DNA of 25,404 nucleotides from Priapulus caudatus (Eukaryota > Priapulida > Priapulimorpha > Priapulimorphida > Priapulidae). This document shows positions 18,018-25,404 of this stretch, one piece after another. The position numbers and the translations under genes are program-made. Where the stretch lies: NCBI RefSeq assembly GCF_000485595.1, contig NW_014577415.1, forward strand, positions 95,391-120,794, given 5' to 3'. A model generated the notes under the pieces. It was given only the letters and a program-made list of their open reading frames with translations. It was not told where the DNA came from and did not search any database. Position 1 is the stretch's first letter. Each line of letters begins with the position of its first letter.

Positions 18018-19640
18018 TCTAATAAAATTTGGCCTTCTCTTGCGTGTTACTAGCAACCATTGTTGACTTATCAGCTAGCGCTCATGCGCTGTCAATAAAT
18101 TTCCAAATGATTTCAAACTTTCCACAAACACAAACTGGAAATGTGGCAGTAAGGCTGTGTATGTTACGATATCACCGACTGACTCGTTGAAATACATTCA
18201 AAATAATTTTGAAACATGTAATATCATCAAACCTTTTCCCTAACAGTCACCAATGACTCACCATGAGTACCTGTACATCCAATACAAAGAAGGCACATAG
18301 CATAGCAACCATGATATCTGTTGACTTGTTGAATAATATGAGTCTTGTTACTATCGGCATAAAAGCAACCATTATAATATTCTGCACTGACTGTGTTATT
18401 TATATGCTGTAATTTTTGTCATAAGTCTGAGCAAGAAACGTGCGCCCTGAGATTGCAGCACATTATGTTAATAAATTGCAATTGTACATTTACAATGCAC
18501 CTAGCAATGGAATGACCACATTCTTTATAACCTGCTGACATTTCTAGGTTGTTGGTGAAACCAGGCGAAAATATATATATACTGCGGCTGCTGTGTTTAG
18601 GTGTAGACATCATATGCAAAGTCAGGCTGTATTCGTACTCAAAAGCACTTTAGAGCAGCAAATAAGCTATCAGTAAACATTAATACCAGAACCAGTAAAA
18701 CAACTTTTCACAGAGAAATTCATTAGGATCGACACATGCCATTCGGCTACAAATGACATAAAGTAAAGGTAAAAGTACAGGTCTATCTTGACAGAATAAG
18801 TTGAATAACCCTCAATCTTTATCGGGGAATTCGTCTGGGTTAACGTCATACTCTTTCATCGCGCGCTCCATCAAGAACCAGTGTCCAAAACAGCCAATAT
18901 CTACGATCCTTGTGTTAAACGTCAGCCAGCGCGGCTTTAACGACGGACAGCGTGCCTCATACAATTTACAGGCCTCATCGTAGTTGTCGACCCACATCAA
19001 CGACATCAGTCCGAGGTCAACGTGCCGAATCAGGCCCTCGTTCTCACACGCCACCAGTTGGCGCACGTGTGTGGCGGCTTGCGGGTTACGTGCATTGTCG
19101 CTCACGAGTCCATTGTCGTTGACACTGGTTAGAAGTGAGATGCGGAAGTCGTGGCGCGTAGGATTTGTCCTGATTGCGTAGACTCCCAGTCCAATTGCAG
19201 AGAAATAGAACGCCGCCTTTATAGGTTGTGCTTTTGAGTCCACTATCACATCCCTGCCGACGGATGCATAATCCTCACCTATGACCTTGCAGTAATTTAC
19301 TGCAAGTGAAAAGGAGACATTCTGCTACGTATTAATATTAGTATTACCATTAGGAACATTAATCTTGGTATTAAATATGTATTTTTAACGGCATCAATTT
19401 CCATCCCTCATGCATTACTATGAAAAGTTGCTTCAAAGTGCACGAATGAACCTAGTCCGAGATTCCTCTGACCAATGCCCACACCGACGATTTTGGTGGA
19501 TTTGGTGTGGGTTAGAAAGATTCCTCTGACCAATGCCCACACCGACGATTTTGGTGGATTTGGTGTGGGTTAGTGGTTCACACCAGTGGTTGGGTGCTAA
19601 CCCACACCAAATCCACCAAAATCGTCGGTGTGGGCATTGC
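18018..19640. repeat. Segmental duplicate copy C
   Basis: A direct tandem repeat of about 16389-18010, sharing the TIMM29 exon, its flanks and the hairpin element. It has small deletions at its start (CTTCTCTTGCGTG compared with CTTCTCTTAATTGTGTG in B). Confidence 0.88.
18812..19299 (-). CDS. TIMM29: TIMM29 exon 2 (copy C, nearest to exon 1)
   Basis: Tim29 is an inner-membrane subunit of the animal TIM22 complex, which inserts carrier proteins into the mitochondrial inner membrane. The exon starts two bases into a codon (A from exon 1 plus TA) after the acceptor TTTTCACTTGCAG and encodes 161 further residues. Family landmarks are GEDYASVGRD, then PIKAAFYFSAIGLGVYAIRT (single membrane segment, about 67-81, followed by NP), LIRHVDLGLMSL, LYEARCPSLKPRW, IVDIGCFGHWFLM and the ending YDVNPDEF, all matching the Tim29 pattern of DYxxAxRD, NLGLxSL, LYxARC, RVLDVGFVGRWW and DINxDEF. 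The full protein is 200 residues, shorter at the C-terminus than mammalian Tim29 (about 260). The stop is TGA at 18812-18814. Confidence 0.9.
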
Positions 19641-19665
19641 CATTGGTCAGAGGAATCTCGGACTA
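19453..19665. mobile_element. 213-bp hairpin MITE with exact 9-bp target duplication
   Basis: TAGTCCGAGATTCCTCTGAC at the left is mirrored by the right end ...AGGAATCTCGGACTA. GAATGAACC flanks it exactly on both sides (19444-19452 and 19666-19674). The left arm contains a tandem duplication of a ~58-base unit with CCCACACCGACGATTTTGGT and GGATTTGGTGTGGGTTAG. The 9-bp duplication suggests a Mutator-type mobiliser. It lies in the TIMM29 intron. Confidence 0.85.
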
Positions 19666-19720
19666 GAATGAACCTTGTTAATAGTAATACTCATAGATAG
19701 AATGGCCCGTCAGTTATTTA

Positions 19721-19800
19721 TGACATTACTTGACATAGTATTAGTATTACTATTACTAGTATTACTATTAGTATTAGTATTACTATGTCAAGTAATGTCA
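19721..19800. repeat. Inverted repeat around (ATTACT/AGT)n microsatellite
   Basis: TGACATTACTTGACATAGTA at 19721-19740 is exactly inverted at 19781-19800, with ATT/AGT trinucleotide repeats between. It is a small foldback in the TIMM29 intron. Confidence 0.8.
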
Positions 19801-19938
19801 TGTGAATCGTGAGAATGCCATGTCTCATTCAAGTCATTTTCTGATGTCATTCTGAATTTCTGTGAATCAGAATCGTTTGAGTAAATTAATTATGTTACAT
19901 GTTTACAAACCGTGTGCAATAAAAAGATATGTGCTTAC

Positions 19939-20053
19939 TAATTCTCTCCAGATAACCGCCTTTCAGTTTTTCAGACCACCTGGCCTTTGACGACGATATT
20001 CGTTTGGAAAAATGAATACCTTTACTTCTTAACGAACCCATGAGCGCGGCCAT
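19939..20053 (-). CDS. TIMM29: TIMM29 exon 1
   Basis: ATG at 20053-20051 begins MAALMGSLRSKGIHFSK, a basic, serine-rich stretch lacking acidic residues and typical of a mitochondrial N-terminus. It runs on to RWSEKLKGGYLERI plus one base (A) before the donor GTAAGC. A|TA joins in phase with exon 2 to give an isoleucine, then NYCKVIGEDYA, so the frame is exact across an intron of about 640 bases. The start lies in AATATGGCCGC, which resembles a YY1-type start-site motif common in housekeeping genes. Confidence 0.87.
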
Positions 20054-20150
20054 ATTGGGAGCCTGACAGCGCCACCTCGTGAAAAATAATTTTTCCGCTT
20101 AAACAAGTGGTTATTTGAAGACGTTGACGTCACACGCAGACGTCTTCATA
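20054..20150. promoter_or_regulatory. Candidate bidirectional promoter between TIMM29 and a small plus-strand gene
   Basis: The interval separates the TIMM29 start (minus) from the presumed first exon of the plus-strand gene. It contains TGACGTCA at 20125-20132, a consensus CRE, within a short inverted repeat TGAAGACGT...ACGTCTTCA. The YY1-like ATGGCCGC marks the TIMM29 side. Bidirectional use is inferred from the head-to-head layout. Confidence 0.45.
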
Positions 20151-20229
20151 ATCATAAACGAGTTCTTTTGCTTCTGACTCTGTCAGTGTCAGGATGTTGT
20201 AAAGTTGACAGCCGTAACTGTTAACATCA
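20150..20229 (+). other. Putative 5' untranslated exon of a small plus-strand gene
   Basis: The stretch ends ...GTTAACATCA before a consensus donor GTAAGT at 20230. It has no usable long frame (the ATG at 20193 meets TAA two codons later). Its last base A, joined to TG at 20856, would create the start codon of the next exon. The 5' end is a guess. Confidence 0.35.
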
Positions 20230-20462
20230 GTAAGTTTATGAAGACGGTTATGTTATGTTACGATATGTTATGTGACGGATGCTAGATGACCGTATGGTCT
20301 TTTCGCCATCCCTTCACTCGCTGGACGTTATTTATATTTTGTTAAAAAATCCTTGTAGGCCTATCTCACTAGTATCTGCTGATAAAATAAACTCTCCTTA
20401 GTTTTATATATTATAAAAGTTATATGTTATGTTATGTTCTCGTACTTGTCGGTATCCACTCT

Positions 20463-20780
20463 CAGGGCTGCCAACATTGGGTGATAGGTGAGAGTGAGAT
20501 GCGAGGGAGCAAAGCGACCGAGGGGGGGGAGGGGGTTTCATTTGCCATTTGGTGCATACTAAAGACTAAAGTGACTGTTTTCAGATATTGTAAGATTTTT
20601 TGTTGCTGTGCGTGAGAGATTTCAGCGTTTTATTCATGAAGAGATGATATTCATGCGTGAGATATGGTATCTCAGCATTTTTTTTGCTGTGCGTGAGATA
20701 TTGTAAGATCAGCGTGAGAGCGTGAGATTTGGTCAAAATGCGTGAGTCTCACTGTCAATGCGTGAGAGTTGGCAGCCCTG
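20463..20780. mobile_element. 318-bp MITE, CAGGGCTGCCAAC ends, in the intron of the small gene
   Basis: CAGGGCTGCCAAC at 20463-20475 is inverted as GTTGGCAGCCCTG at 20768-20780. CACTCT flanks both ends (20457-20462 and 20781-20786). The interior is rich in GCGTGAGA units. CAGGG termini recall hAT-like elements, but those usually duplicate 8 bp, so the superfamily is left open. The frame at 20424-20615 is a shadow of it. Confidence 0.75.
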
Positions 20781-20855
20781 CACTCTGCACTGAGTGACAT
20801 GCAGGCAGAGAGTGCCTTCAAGGGTGAACCTGCTTACTGTTATACATATTTCTAG

Positions 20856-21028
20856 TGACACGCTGCGCTGCAGATGTGCTGTTGGAGATGATTTATCGCT
20901 TCAACGGTAGTGTTAGCGGGGCATCCTCGACAACTTACACCTCCCACTCACAGGAAGGCGACATCTTTACTGAGCGACGAGCGCCTACACTAAAGAAGAA
21001 AGACTATTCGTGGATTTCAAAGTCGTAA
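20856..21028 (+). CDS. Small unknown protein, 57 residues, start codon split by an intron
   Basis: After the acceptor TACATATTTCTAG the exon begins with TG. Joined to A at 20229 this gives ATG. The frame then runs 56 more residues: TRCAADVLLEMIYRFNG, then SVSGASSTTYTSHS, then QEGDIFTERRAPTLKKKDY and SWISKS, then TAA at 21026-21028. Codon use and the mix of residues look coding, with a hydrophobic helix-like start, a Ser/Thr-rich middle and a basic tail. AATAAA lies 39 bases past the stop. Alternatively it is the last exon of a longer protein whose earlier exons I have not found. I recognise no family. Confidence 0.5.
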
Positions 21029-21066
21029 GCATGCACTATATAGCCTTGAAACAAATAGATACACAC

Positions 21067-21072
21067 AATAAA
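21067..21072 (+). promoter_or_regulatory. Poly(A) signal AATAAA of the small plus-strand gene
   Basis: Consensus hexamer 39 bases after the TAA stop, at a spacing that fits a short 3' UTR. Confidence 0.55.
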
Positions 21073-21283
21073 GCTTGTTCCTGCACTCAGAAACATTAGT
21101 TTGGTCTTACCTGAACACAGGTTTGCACTCGCACTCACTCTTCAATTTGTGGAATCCGGTGGACAGGTGTGGAGTGAACATTAAAATGTGTTTATGTGCA
21201 TTCACACTTCTGTACATTCTGCCCAATGCTGTACATTTGCTAAATTTGTAGGGTGTGTTATATATAGTAAATAAATTTGGAAA

Positions 21284-21364
21284 TTAGAGGAACTTATTGT
21301 TTATAATCTTCGTAATGATATATGTTTTAATATTTGTTATTCTGCTGGTGTGAAGTTCCTCTAA
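21284..21364. repeat. 81-bp element with 12-bp exact inverted ends
   Basis: TTAGAGGAACTT at 21284-21295 is mirrored by AAGTTCCTCTAA at 21353-21364 around AT-rich sequence. It is a tiny MITE or a TIR remnant. Copies elsewhere in the genome would confirm it. Confidence 0.5.
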
Positions 21365-21718
21365 CAGCAAAACACCAGGAAGCCTCCTAGAAGCAGACGA
21401 ACAACCTTCAGGTTCAGGTATTTAAACAACATCCACACAATAAGTTACCATGCATGAACCTACCATAGATTAGGATGAAAATGGAGTAAATGGAATCTGA
21501 GAATCTATCTTTCATTGATGGTCTCCGAATTGTAGCGGTGAAAGGTCATTTTTAAAACTCAAGTTGATTAAAAATCACATGAGAACCACGATGAGCCAAC
21601 AGAGACTGGTAAACCTCAGTATTCTCGCTATCAAAAGTGACATTTTAAATTTGTTGAAACACGATGAATACTCTCTGAATTTGCAAGGCATGAAGTGCAG
21701 AAAAAATACAGACTATAG

Positions 21719-21771
21719 GGCCCCCACACAATTGCGTGCCCGGGCCCCACACACGCTTAGTCCGGCCCTGT
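21719..21771. mobile_element. Possible transposon end with CAGGGCCGGACTAA terminus
   Basis: Read on the minus strand, CAGGGCCGGACTAAGCGTGT then GTGGGGCCCGGGCACGCAAT is GC-rich amid AT-rich flanks and begins like the ends of widespread invertebrate MITEs. Only one end is visible, so the call is weak. Confidence 0.3.
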
Positions 21772-21952
21772 CCATATCCAGTATATATGTCATGAATCAA
21801 GAACATACGGTTTAATAAATTTCTCTATTATGGACTCTTGATGTTATATGGAGGACATCGGATTTGATAATCACTGTAGATCGATGCAGTTCATCAACAT
21901 GAACAGACTATAACTCTACTCTTTACAGTCCAATGCAATGCCCAAATTAGAC

Positions 21953-22078
21953 TTAGTAGCATAAACATGAAGAATATGTATCCAGGATATATCCTGTAAT
22001 CAATACCGGTTTTGTCTGTGTGCAGAAACAGGGATTTGGGACTTGATCTCCTTCTTTGTAGCCTGACCAACGCTTCAC
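21953..22078 (-). CDS. Candidate terminal coding exon, unknown protein
   Basis: After a good acceptor (TTTTTATCGAATTTCAG) a minus frame reads VKRWSGYKEGDQVPNPCFC, then TQTKPVLITGYILD, then YSSCLCY, ending in TAA at 21953-21955. The cysteine-rich composition looks protein-like. A different frame of the same DNA (21894-22106) is also open but less convincing. No upstream partner exon was found within the window, and the reading phase is assumed. Confidence 0.28.
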   Translation of the reverse strand: MKRWSGYKEGDQVPNPCFCTQTKPVLITGYILDTYSSCLCY

Positions 22079-22560
22079 CTGAAATTCGATAAAAAGGAAT
22101 GAACACTTGAGTTACTGTAACTATTAGATAATTATAGAACTACAGTATATAAAGCTGAATATGTAATGAGTGAATAAGTATCAGCTTACTCGTGTAATGT
22201 GAATCATTTAAAAAAAATTCACAAGACGCAACTTCGTAAATACGAAAGTTTGCACGAGGATTCAAGCTGCACACAAAAATGACGTGTATCTGACCCTATG
22301 TAACCAATAAATGCAAGAATAAACTTTTTATTCGCCAGTTTCAGCAGTATCGTCATTTTCATAAACACCACATGTGTACATATGTCGTAAAAAGCTACAA
22401 AATAAGCACCAAGTTATAAATAGCTATAGGCAGCATATACTCTACACCCGGCCTTCAAACGTATAATTTATTTCGTATACTCTACTCATTTGGAAACCTA
22501 GCAATTTTGTGACTCATGGGTATGGAAGGAAATATCAAAGCATGGGGAAGAATGCGCACT
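22079..22560. other. No firm gene; two plus-strand AATAAA hexamers
   Basis: AATAAA occurs on the plus strand at about 22303 and 22319, sixteen bases apart, which could end a plus-strand transcript, but no coding exon upstream is supported. The rest is AT-rich with no motif. Confidence 0.3.
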
Positions 22561-22587
22561 TATACCTATATTCGTGTACATGTGATG

Positions 22588-22632
22588 CACGCACGCATGC
22601 ATGCACGCACGCACGCACGCATGCACACACAC
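22588..22632. repeat. (GCAC/GCAT)n microsatellite
   Basis: GCACGCACGCATGCATGCAC and similar units. Together with the CTCGCTCG-rich tract at about 22830-22920 it accounts for most of the long minus frame over 22498-23028, which is low-complexity (repeated CVHACVRAC and SERxxA) and not a credible gene. Confidence 0.75.
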
Positions 22633-23118
22633 ATTGTTAGATGGCGCCATGCCGTTGTTATAAATCCAAGGTGACACTGACAGACCGACATCATTACATA
22701 CTAAACTAGACAGAGTGCACTCACGCGAGAGTGCAATACCTCCGCCAGCAACATACGCCAACGACTCACGAACACACGAATAACGCACGATATACGCCAG
22801 CGTACTGACATATACACGCTGGCTGCTGCTTGCTGCTCGCTCGCTCGTAGCAGCCGCTCGTTGCCGCTGCTCGCTCACATGTACACGCTCGCTGGCTCGC
22901 TGCGCTGGCTGACTCGACGCGCTAATATCGATCGCGAACACACGAACGCACGAACGCACGAGAGCGATCACATAACCTCCTCCAACTCCGTTGGGCGGAG
23001 GTAAAGACAACGTATGCCCGCATTTCACCCCCCCCCATTCCTGTTACTATAATTCGGGTGCTGCAATTACACTTTCGCGCAATAGCAGCAAGCCGGTCTC
23101 TGGCTATATTCTGTGAAT

Positions 23119-23320
23119 GGATACTCCCACGGGCCTTTCAGCTGTATATATCTGCTTGCCACAACCACGCACTATGGGCCTTTTATGCGTAAGGCCGCGA
23201 AACTCAGCCGTGTGCGACCAAACCTGCTTGATGCGCTGTGTAGCGATTACATACATGGGCAACGCGCTCAAAAGAGTACACGACAAACTACACGACGAGC
23301 ATATAGTGACAAGTGGCAAG
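23119..23320 (+). CDS. Candidate exon before a strong GTAAGT donor, frame ambiguous
   Basis: The plus strand stays open in two frames, and the minus strand in one, across about 210 bases, ending at AGTGGCAAGC before GTAAGT near 23322. One frame starts MDTPTGLSAVYIC and ends LKRVHDKLHDEH. Another, after a possible acceptor CCTTTCAG at 23141, reads YGPFMRKAAKLSR then PNLLDALCSDYIHG. Either could be real. I recognise neither and cannot choose. Confidence 0.22.
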
Positions 23321-23617
23321 CGTAAGTACGAACACATATTATTCTAACGCAAGCTGCGTGTCCGTGGTATGATCGAAGCTCTCATTATATCATTTCGCAC
23401 ACGCCGCAGCAAACAGAATAAGCTATCAGGAGCCTACTGGCTCCTGGCGTTACGCATTACAGATTATACCTGCACTATTAGACTGACGCACGGATTACCA
23501 AGCGTAATTGGTTGCTGGCACAGAAGCTGTGTGAGTACGGCCACAGGGACGTTTGTTGTCCGTCTAGCATTACGCATTACATTAGGAGTCAGATAGTAAT
23601 TATTAATGGGCTCTTGA

Positions 23618-23812
23618 TTGCTCCTTGCCATGCAAGCATGCGGCAACAAGCTGCACCAGGCTGAGAAATTAATTAGGAAGCGAATAACTCGTGTGGAAAC
23701 ACTGGAAAGTCATATCGCGTGTGCGCGGCAAAAACAGTTAAGTGCGATGACGGGGAATCTTCTAATGATGGGCTGTTGGTTTTACATCGACAATCACCTG
23801 TTTTCTTTATGA
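23618..23812 (+). CDS. Candidate exon with coiled-coil character
   Basis: The open frame includes NKLHQAEKLIRKRITR then VETLESHIACARQKQ, with Leu/Ile/Val at roughly heptad spacing, and runs to TGA at 23810-23812. No convincing acceptor or partner exon was found and no family is recognised. It may connect with the candidate exon at 23119-23320, but the join is not established. Confidence 0.22.
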   Translation: MLLAMQACGNKLHQAEKLIRKRITRVETLESHIACARQKQLSAMTGNLLMMGCWFYIDNHLFSL

Positions 23813-23967
23813 AACCCGCAAATGCTGTCTGCTATGTGTGTTACTATAGAATGTGAAGTAGAGTGAGAATTGCTGGAGCGAGAACGATAGGCAAGACAGA
23901 GAGATGGGAGATAAAATGAGGGTCGAAGAAGGAGAAAAGATCGCGCCGCGCGGTGCACGAGGGAGAC

Positions 23968-23971
<4 letters not shown>

Positions 23972-24054
<83 letters not shown>
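23972..24054. repeat. (AG)n microsatellite
   Basis: Two long GA tracts separated by TGTG near 24016. The serine-leucine frames on the minus strand over 23794-24187 are translations of this repeat. Confidence 0.95.
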
Positions 24055-24059
<5 letters not shown>

Positions 24060-24569
24060 CGCGAGAGCGAAGAGAGATATTTGCCCATCTCACCCACCAC
24101 TAACAACAGCCACCGGTGACGGACAAATCCCGTCGCGCACAGGTGCCTCCGTGGCATACAGACCACGCCCGCCTTCTCTCCAACCACTCGTCAATAACAC
24201 CAGCCAGCTCTTGCCCTAGTTTTAGCACACACAAAGCTAGGGCGCAGTGCTTGTATAAGGACTATAAGGTGTACCGAAGGGTTCCGGTCAGTATTATTAT
24301 ATTCCCTATACGCGCAGGCGAAATACAGTGGCTTGCTGCTACATCCGCTTGATTATTAACCATTGCGATATACTAGCTAATTGTTATCATTGGTCTTCAG
24401 AGCAGCAAAAGTTCGTGACGACACACACATGCGTACAGGTGTGGATGCTAGCTACGCTTGCAGCCTCCAGGTCTGAGAGACAGAGTGAGTATAATATACG
24501 ATATATATACGATGCATATATTATGGCGAACGCAAACTATTTTTGTGCATAGAAGTTACACACATATAT

Positions 24570-24582
<13 letters not shown>
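24055..24582. other. No gene seen
   Basis: Short plus frames (24116-24352 and 24328-24552) without motifs or splice support. TATA-rich sequence at about 24495-24520 and 24563-24584 leads into the next microsatellite. Confidence 0.4.
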
Positions 24583-24583
<1 letters not shown>

Positions 24584-24608
<25 letters not shown>

Positions 24609-24637
24609 TTGTGTGTGTGTTGTGTGTGTGTGTGTTG

Positions 24638-24686
<49 letters not shown>

Positions 24687-24696
24687 GTGGGTGTGT

Positions 24697-24735
<39 letters not shown>

Positions 24736-24788
24736 CGTACGTGCGTGCGTGCGTGCGTGCGTGCGTGCGTCGGCGAGCGTGTGTGTGT
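24584..24788. repeat. (GT)n microsatellite with (GTGC)n end
   Basis: An interrupted GT tract runs to about 24735, then about eight GTGC units (24738-24769) and a further GT run. The Cys-Val repeat frames on the plus strand are artefacts of this tract. Confidence 0.95.
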
Positions 24789-25404
24789 GTTTTACAGCTT
24801 GGTTATGTTACAGTTAGACTGATACTTTTGAACGTTTTTGTTGCGTATAAAGTACGGACTACGGGGCCATTCTCCGTAGCAAATTTACAGCCATCTCCAT
24901 GGTGCGATATAATACGTACACCGCTGTACGACATTGACATACAGACAAGCGCAATTAACACTGTATCCGTGTTGCTTAGATACCAGCTAGTGCTAGTCGC
25001 TTTAAAGCTCCCGCGCATAGCGAGTGCACCTGAAGTGACAGAAAAAGATTTTCGTTTCAAATATCAAGAATAGAACTGCAATCGAAACTATTCTAACTAC
25101 AAGGTGAAACCAACAATGCATGAAAATCCTTCCTTCCATAAGATATAGGAAAACGCGATCACTGTACTAGCGAAAGTTACCCCACTTCCAAAATCGTCCC
25201 GATTATAAACGCTCTTTACCGATAACATCGTAATACGAAATATAAAAATAGAACCGCTAATATAACCGACTATATACTATATACCTAATATACTATGTTA
25301 CTATATACCGCTATAATATAAACCTACTACGAAAAATTAAGACGCTGCATATATATTTTCAATACAAGAAGGATCGATTATGGTAATCAATGCGCGCGCG
25401 CACG
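24789..25404. other. No supported gene; right edge of window
   Basis: Both strands are open across 24803-25073. The minus strand has an acceptor-like TTTTTCTGTCACTTCAG at about 25032 followed by an 84-base-plus frame to TAA near 24803, but no protein family is recognisable. AT-rich TATACTA repeats occupy about 25260-25330, and a short CG repeat ends the window. Confidence 0.35.

Noticed and set aside
20049-20060. Serum-response (CArG) box at CCATATTGGG
   Set aside because: Only five A/T bases lie between CC and GG where six are needed. The ATG here is the TIMM29 start.
22498-23028. 176-codon minus-strand frame
   Set aside because: Its residues follow GCAC, CATG and GCTC microsatellites (repeated CVHAC, RAC and SER), with no family motif and no splice context.
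23794-24187. Ser-Leu repeat frames on the minus strand
   Set aside because: Direct translation of the (AG)n microsatellite.
24458-25073. Cys-Val repeat frames on the plus strand
   Set aside because: Direct translation of the (GT)n microsatellite with a random tail.
1-25404. tRNA, rRNA, CRISPR array or viral gene
   Set aside because: I saw no cloverleaf with A and B boxes, no ribosomal core sequence, no regularly spaced identical repeats with unique spacers and no viral protein motif on either strand.

Overview
This is animal (metazoan) nuclear DNA, AT-rich and intron-rich, packed with short inverted-repeat transposons (MITE-like elements), microsatellites and degenerate TTAGGG-type runs. 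There are no bacterial signals. The proteins (GILT, TIMM29) are animal families. The repeat load suggests a marine invertebrate, but the species cannot be fixed from the sequence alone. A 10-N assembly gap lies at 12511-12520, and the sequence next to it is a noisy duplicate of DNA further right, so parts of the middle of the window may be assembly artefact.

Left half (about 4.2-10.8 kb, minus strand): a single 12-exon gene can be read exon by exon. All introns are phase 0 with GT-AG ends. It encodes a predicted 496-residue secreted/lysosomal protein made of TWO complete GILT (gamma-interferon-inducible lysosomal thiol reductase) domains in tandem. The exon at 6432-6590 carries both the last disulfide cysteine of domain 1 and the first cysteine motif of domain 2, which welds the two into one polypeptide. 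Domain 2 has a normal CXXC active site (CPAC). Domain 1 has CSDT and so lacks the second catalytic cysteine. An AATAAA on the minus strand lies about 90 bases past the stop. The 1.7-kb first intron holds a 678-bp foldback element with an exact 11-bp target-site duplication.

Middle (10.8-19.7 kb): three related copies of one segment: A at 10829-12510, B at 15733-18010 and C at 18018-19640. B and C each contain the same final exon of TIMM29 (Tim29, a subunit of the mitochondrial TIM22 carrier translocase). Copy A stops at the N gap just where this exon should begin. Between the gap and copy B lies repeat-rich DNA with no supported gene.

Right (19.9-21.1 kb): TIMM29 exon 1 (19939-20053, minus) joins in phase to exon 2 of copy C to give a 200-residue protein. 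A small plus-strand gene lies head to head with it. Its untranslated first exon ends in A at 20229 and its second exon begins with TG at 20856, so the start codon would form across the splice junction. It would encode a 57-residue protein I do not recognise, followed by AATAAA.

From 21.1 kb to the end there are MITE fragments, several weak candidate exons and long (AG)n and (GT)n microsatellites. I could not assign any firm gene there.
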